NCBI RefSeq assembly: GCF_900112615.1
Contig: NZ_FOMK01000004.1
Span: 806,001 to 870,000, forward strand
Length of the DNA: 64,000 nt
Origin: Chitinophaga sp. CF118
GTDB taxonomy: Bacteria > Bacteroidota > Bacteroidia > Chitinophagales > Chitinophagaceae
Direction of reading: 5' to 3'
Made by a program: the position numbers and the translations under genes
The notes under the pieces: generated by a model
What the model was told of the DNA's origin: nothing
Seen by the model: the letters and a program-made list of their open reading frames with translations, nothing else
The model's database searches: none
Shown here: piece after piece, positions 63,838-64,000 of the stretch
Numbering within the stretch: position 1 is the stretch's first letter
Layout: each line of letters opens with the position of its first letter

Positions 63838-64000
63838 TTCGTTAGTTTATCTGCCAGTTCCGTCACAAAGTTTTCAAATGCTCTGGGTGGATTTTCCTGT
63901 TTCATAAAGAACTCCCCTATCAGGAAGCCATTAAAGCCAGCCTGTTTCAGGGTAATGATTGCATCTGTATTGCTGATACCACTTTCCGCCACTTTACATT
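63834..64000 (-). CDS. trpC: Indole-3-glycerol-phosphate synthase, C-terminal part
   Basis: Translating the right edge on the minus strand gives an open frame of 54 residues with VAESGIS and GFLIGEFFM, the final barrel strands of TrpC, ending in TGA at 63834-63836. The rest of the gene lies outside the window. It overlaps trpF by four bases. Confidence 0.88.
   Translation of the reverse strand, partial: CKVAESGISNTDAIITLKQAGFNGFLIGEFFMKQENPPRAFENFVTELADKLTK

Overview
The window looks like chromosome of a Bacteroidota bacterium, most likely Chitinophagaceae and close to Chitinophaga. I infer this from a SusD-type lipoprotein at the left edge, DUF4270, DUF4369/TlpA and M56/BlaI families, TAnnTTTG-like -7 elements, few Shine-Dalgarno sites, moderate GC, and a flexirubin-type pigment cluster. 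The species assignment is by recognition only; no search was run.

Left edge (1-5.6 kb): the end of a SusD-like gene, an SPFH/band-7 membrane protein paired with a small Arc-like protein, an exported M1 metallopeptidase, a HupE/UreJ-like membrane protein and a DUF6702-like secreted protein. A 74-nt hairpin built from 11-nt repeats lies at 1894-1967.

Pigment cluster (5.6-31.4 kb, all minus strand, about 25.7 kb): the order of transcription starts at 31362. A tyrosine ammonia-lyase makes the aryl starter. FabG-type reductase, three ketosynthases with intact catalytic residues, one ketosynthase homologue lacking them (chain-length-factor-like), one half-size ketosynthase-like protein, two acyl carrier proteins, two hot-dog dehydratases and a thioesterase build the polyene. 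A methyltransferase, a flavin-dependent halogenase-like enzyme and a CrtI-like oxidoreductase probably tailor it. A CoA-ligase-like enzyme and AcpS activate the starter and the carriers. An LpxL-like acyltransferase, a 1290-residue MMPL-acyltransferase-methyltransferase fusion, LolA, a LolB-like lipoprotein, a GT2-DUF2062 protein, a polysaccharide deacetylase and a C45 acyltransferase probably handle esterification, transport and outer-membrane placement. The dialkylresorcinol genes darA and darB, expected for complete flexirubin, are not in the window.

Middle (31.4-49.7 kb): a CNNM/CorC-type protein, a ZIP transporter, a PAP2 phosphatase, a methyltransferase and an LtaS-like protein (minus strand); glmM and a cysteine desulfurase (plus); a LytS/LytTR-type two-component pair; a kelch lipoprotein with a DUF4907 protein, divergent from a DUF4270 protein with a barrel protein; a large outer-membrane beta-barrel protein and a small secreted protein. 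An 819-bp non-coding stretch (49657-50475) holds a phased series of CATG-N7-CATG dyads.

Right part (50.4-64 kb): a GH1 beta-glucosidase, a secreted formylglycine-generating-enzyme homologue with both active-site cysteines, a BlaI/M56 regulatory pair with two clear operator palindromes, two DUF4369-TlpA thioredoxins (the second after another large 11-nt-repeat hairpin), then a continuous trpC-F-B-A / hisH-A-F-IE series. In that series HisA carries an N-terminal GNAT acetyltransferase domain.

Convergent gene pairs are often separated by long, perfect or near-perfect palindromes (2051, 39844, 46347 and 52991). I saw no tRNA, rRNA, CRISPR array, transposase or prophage gene.
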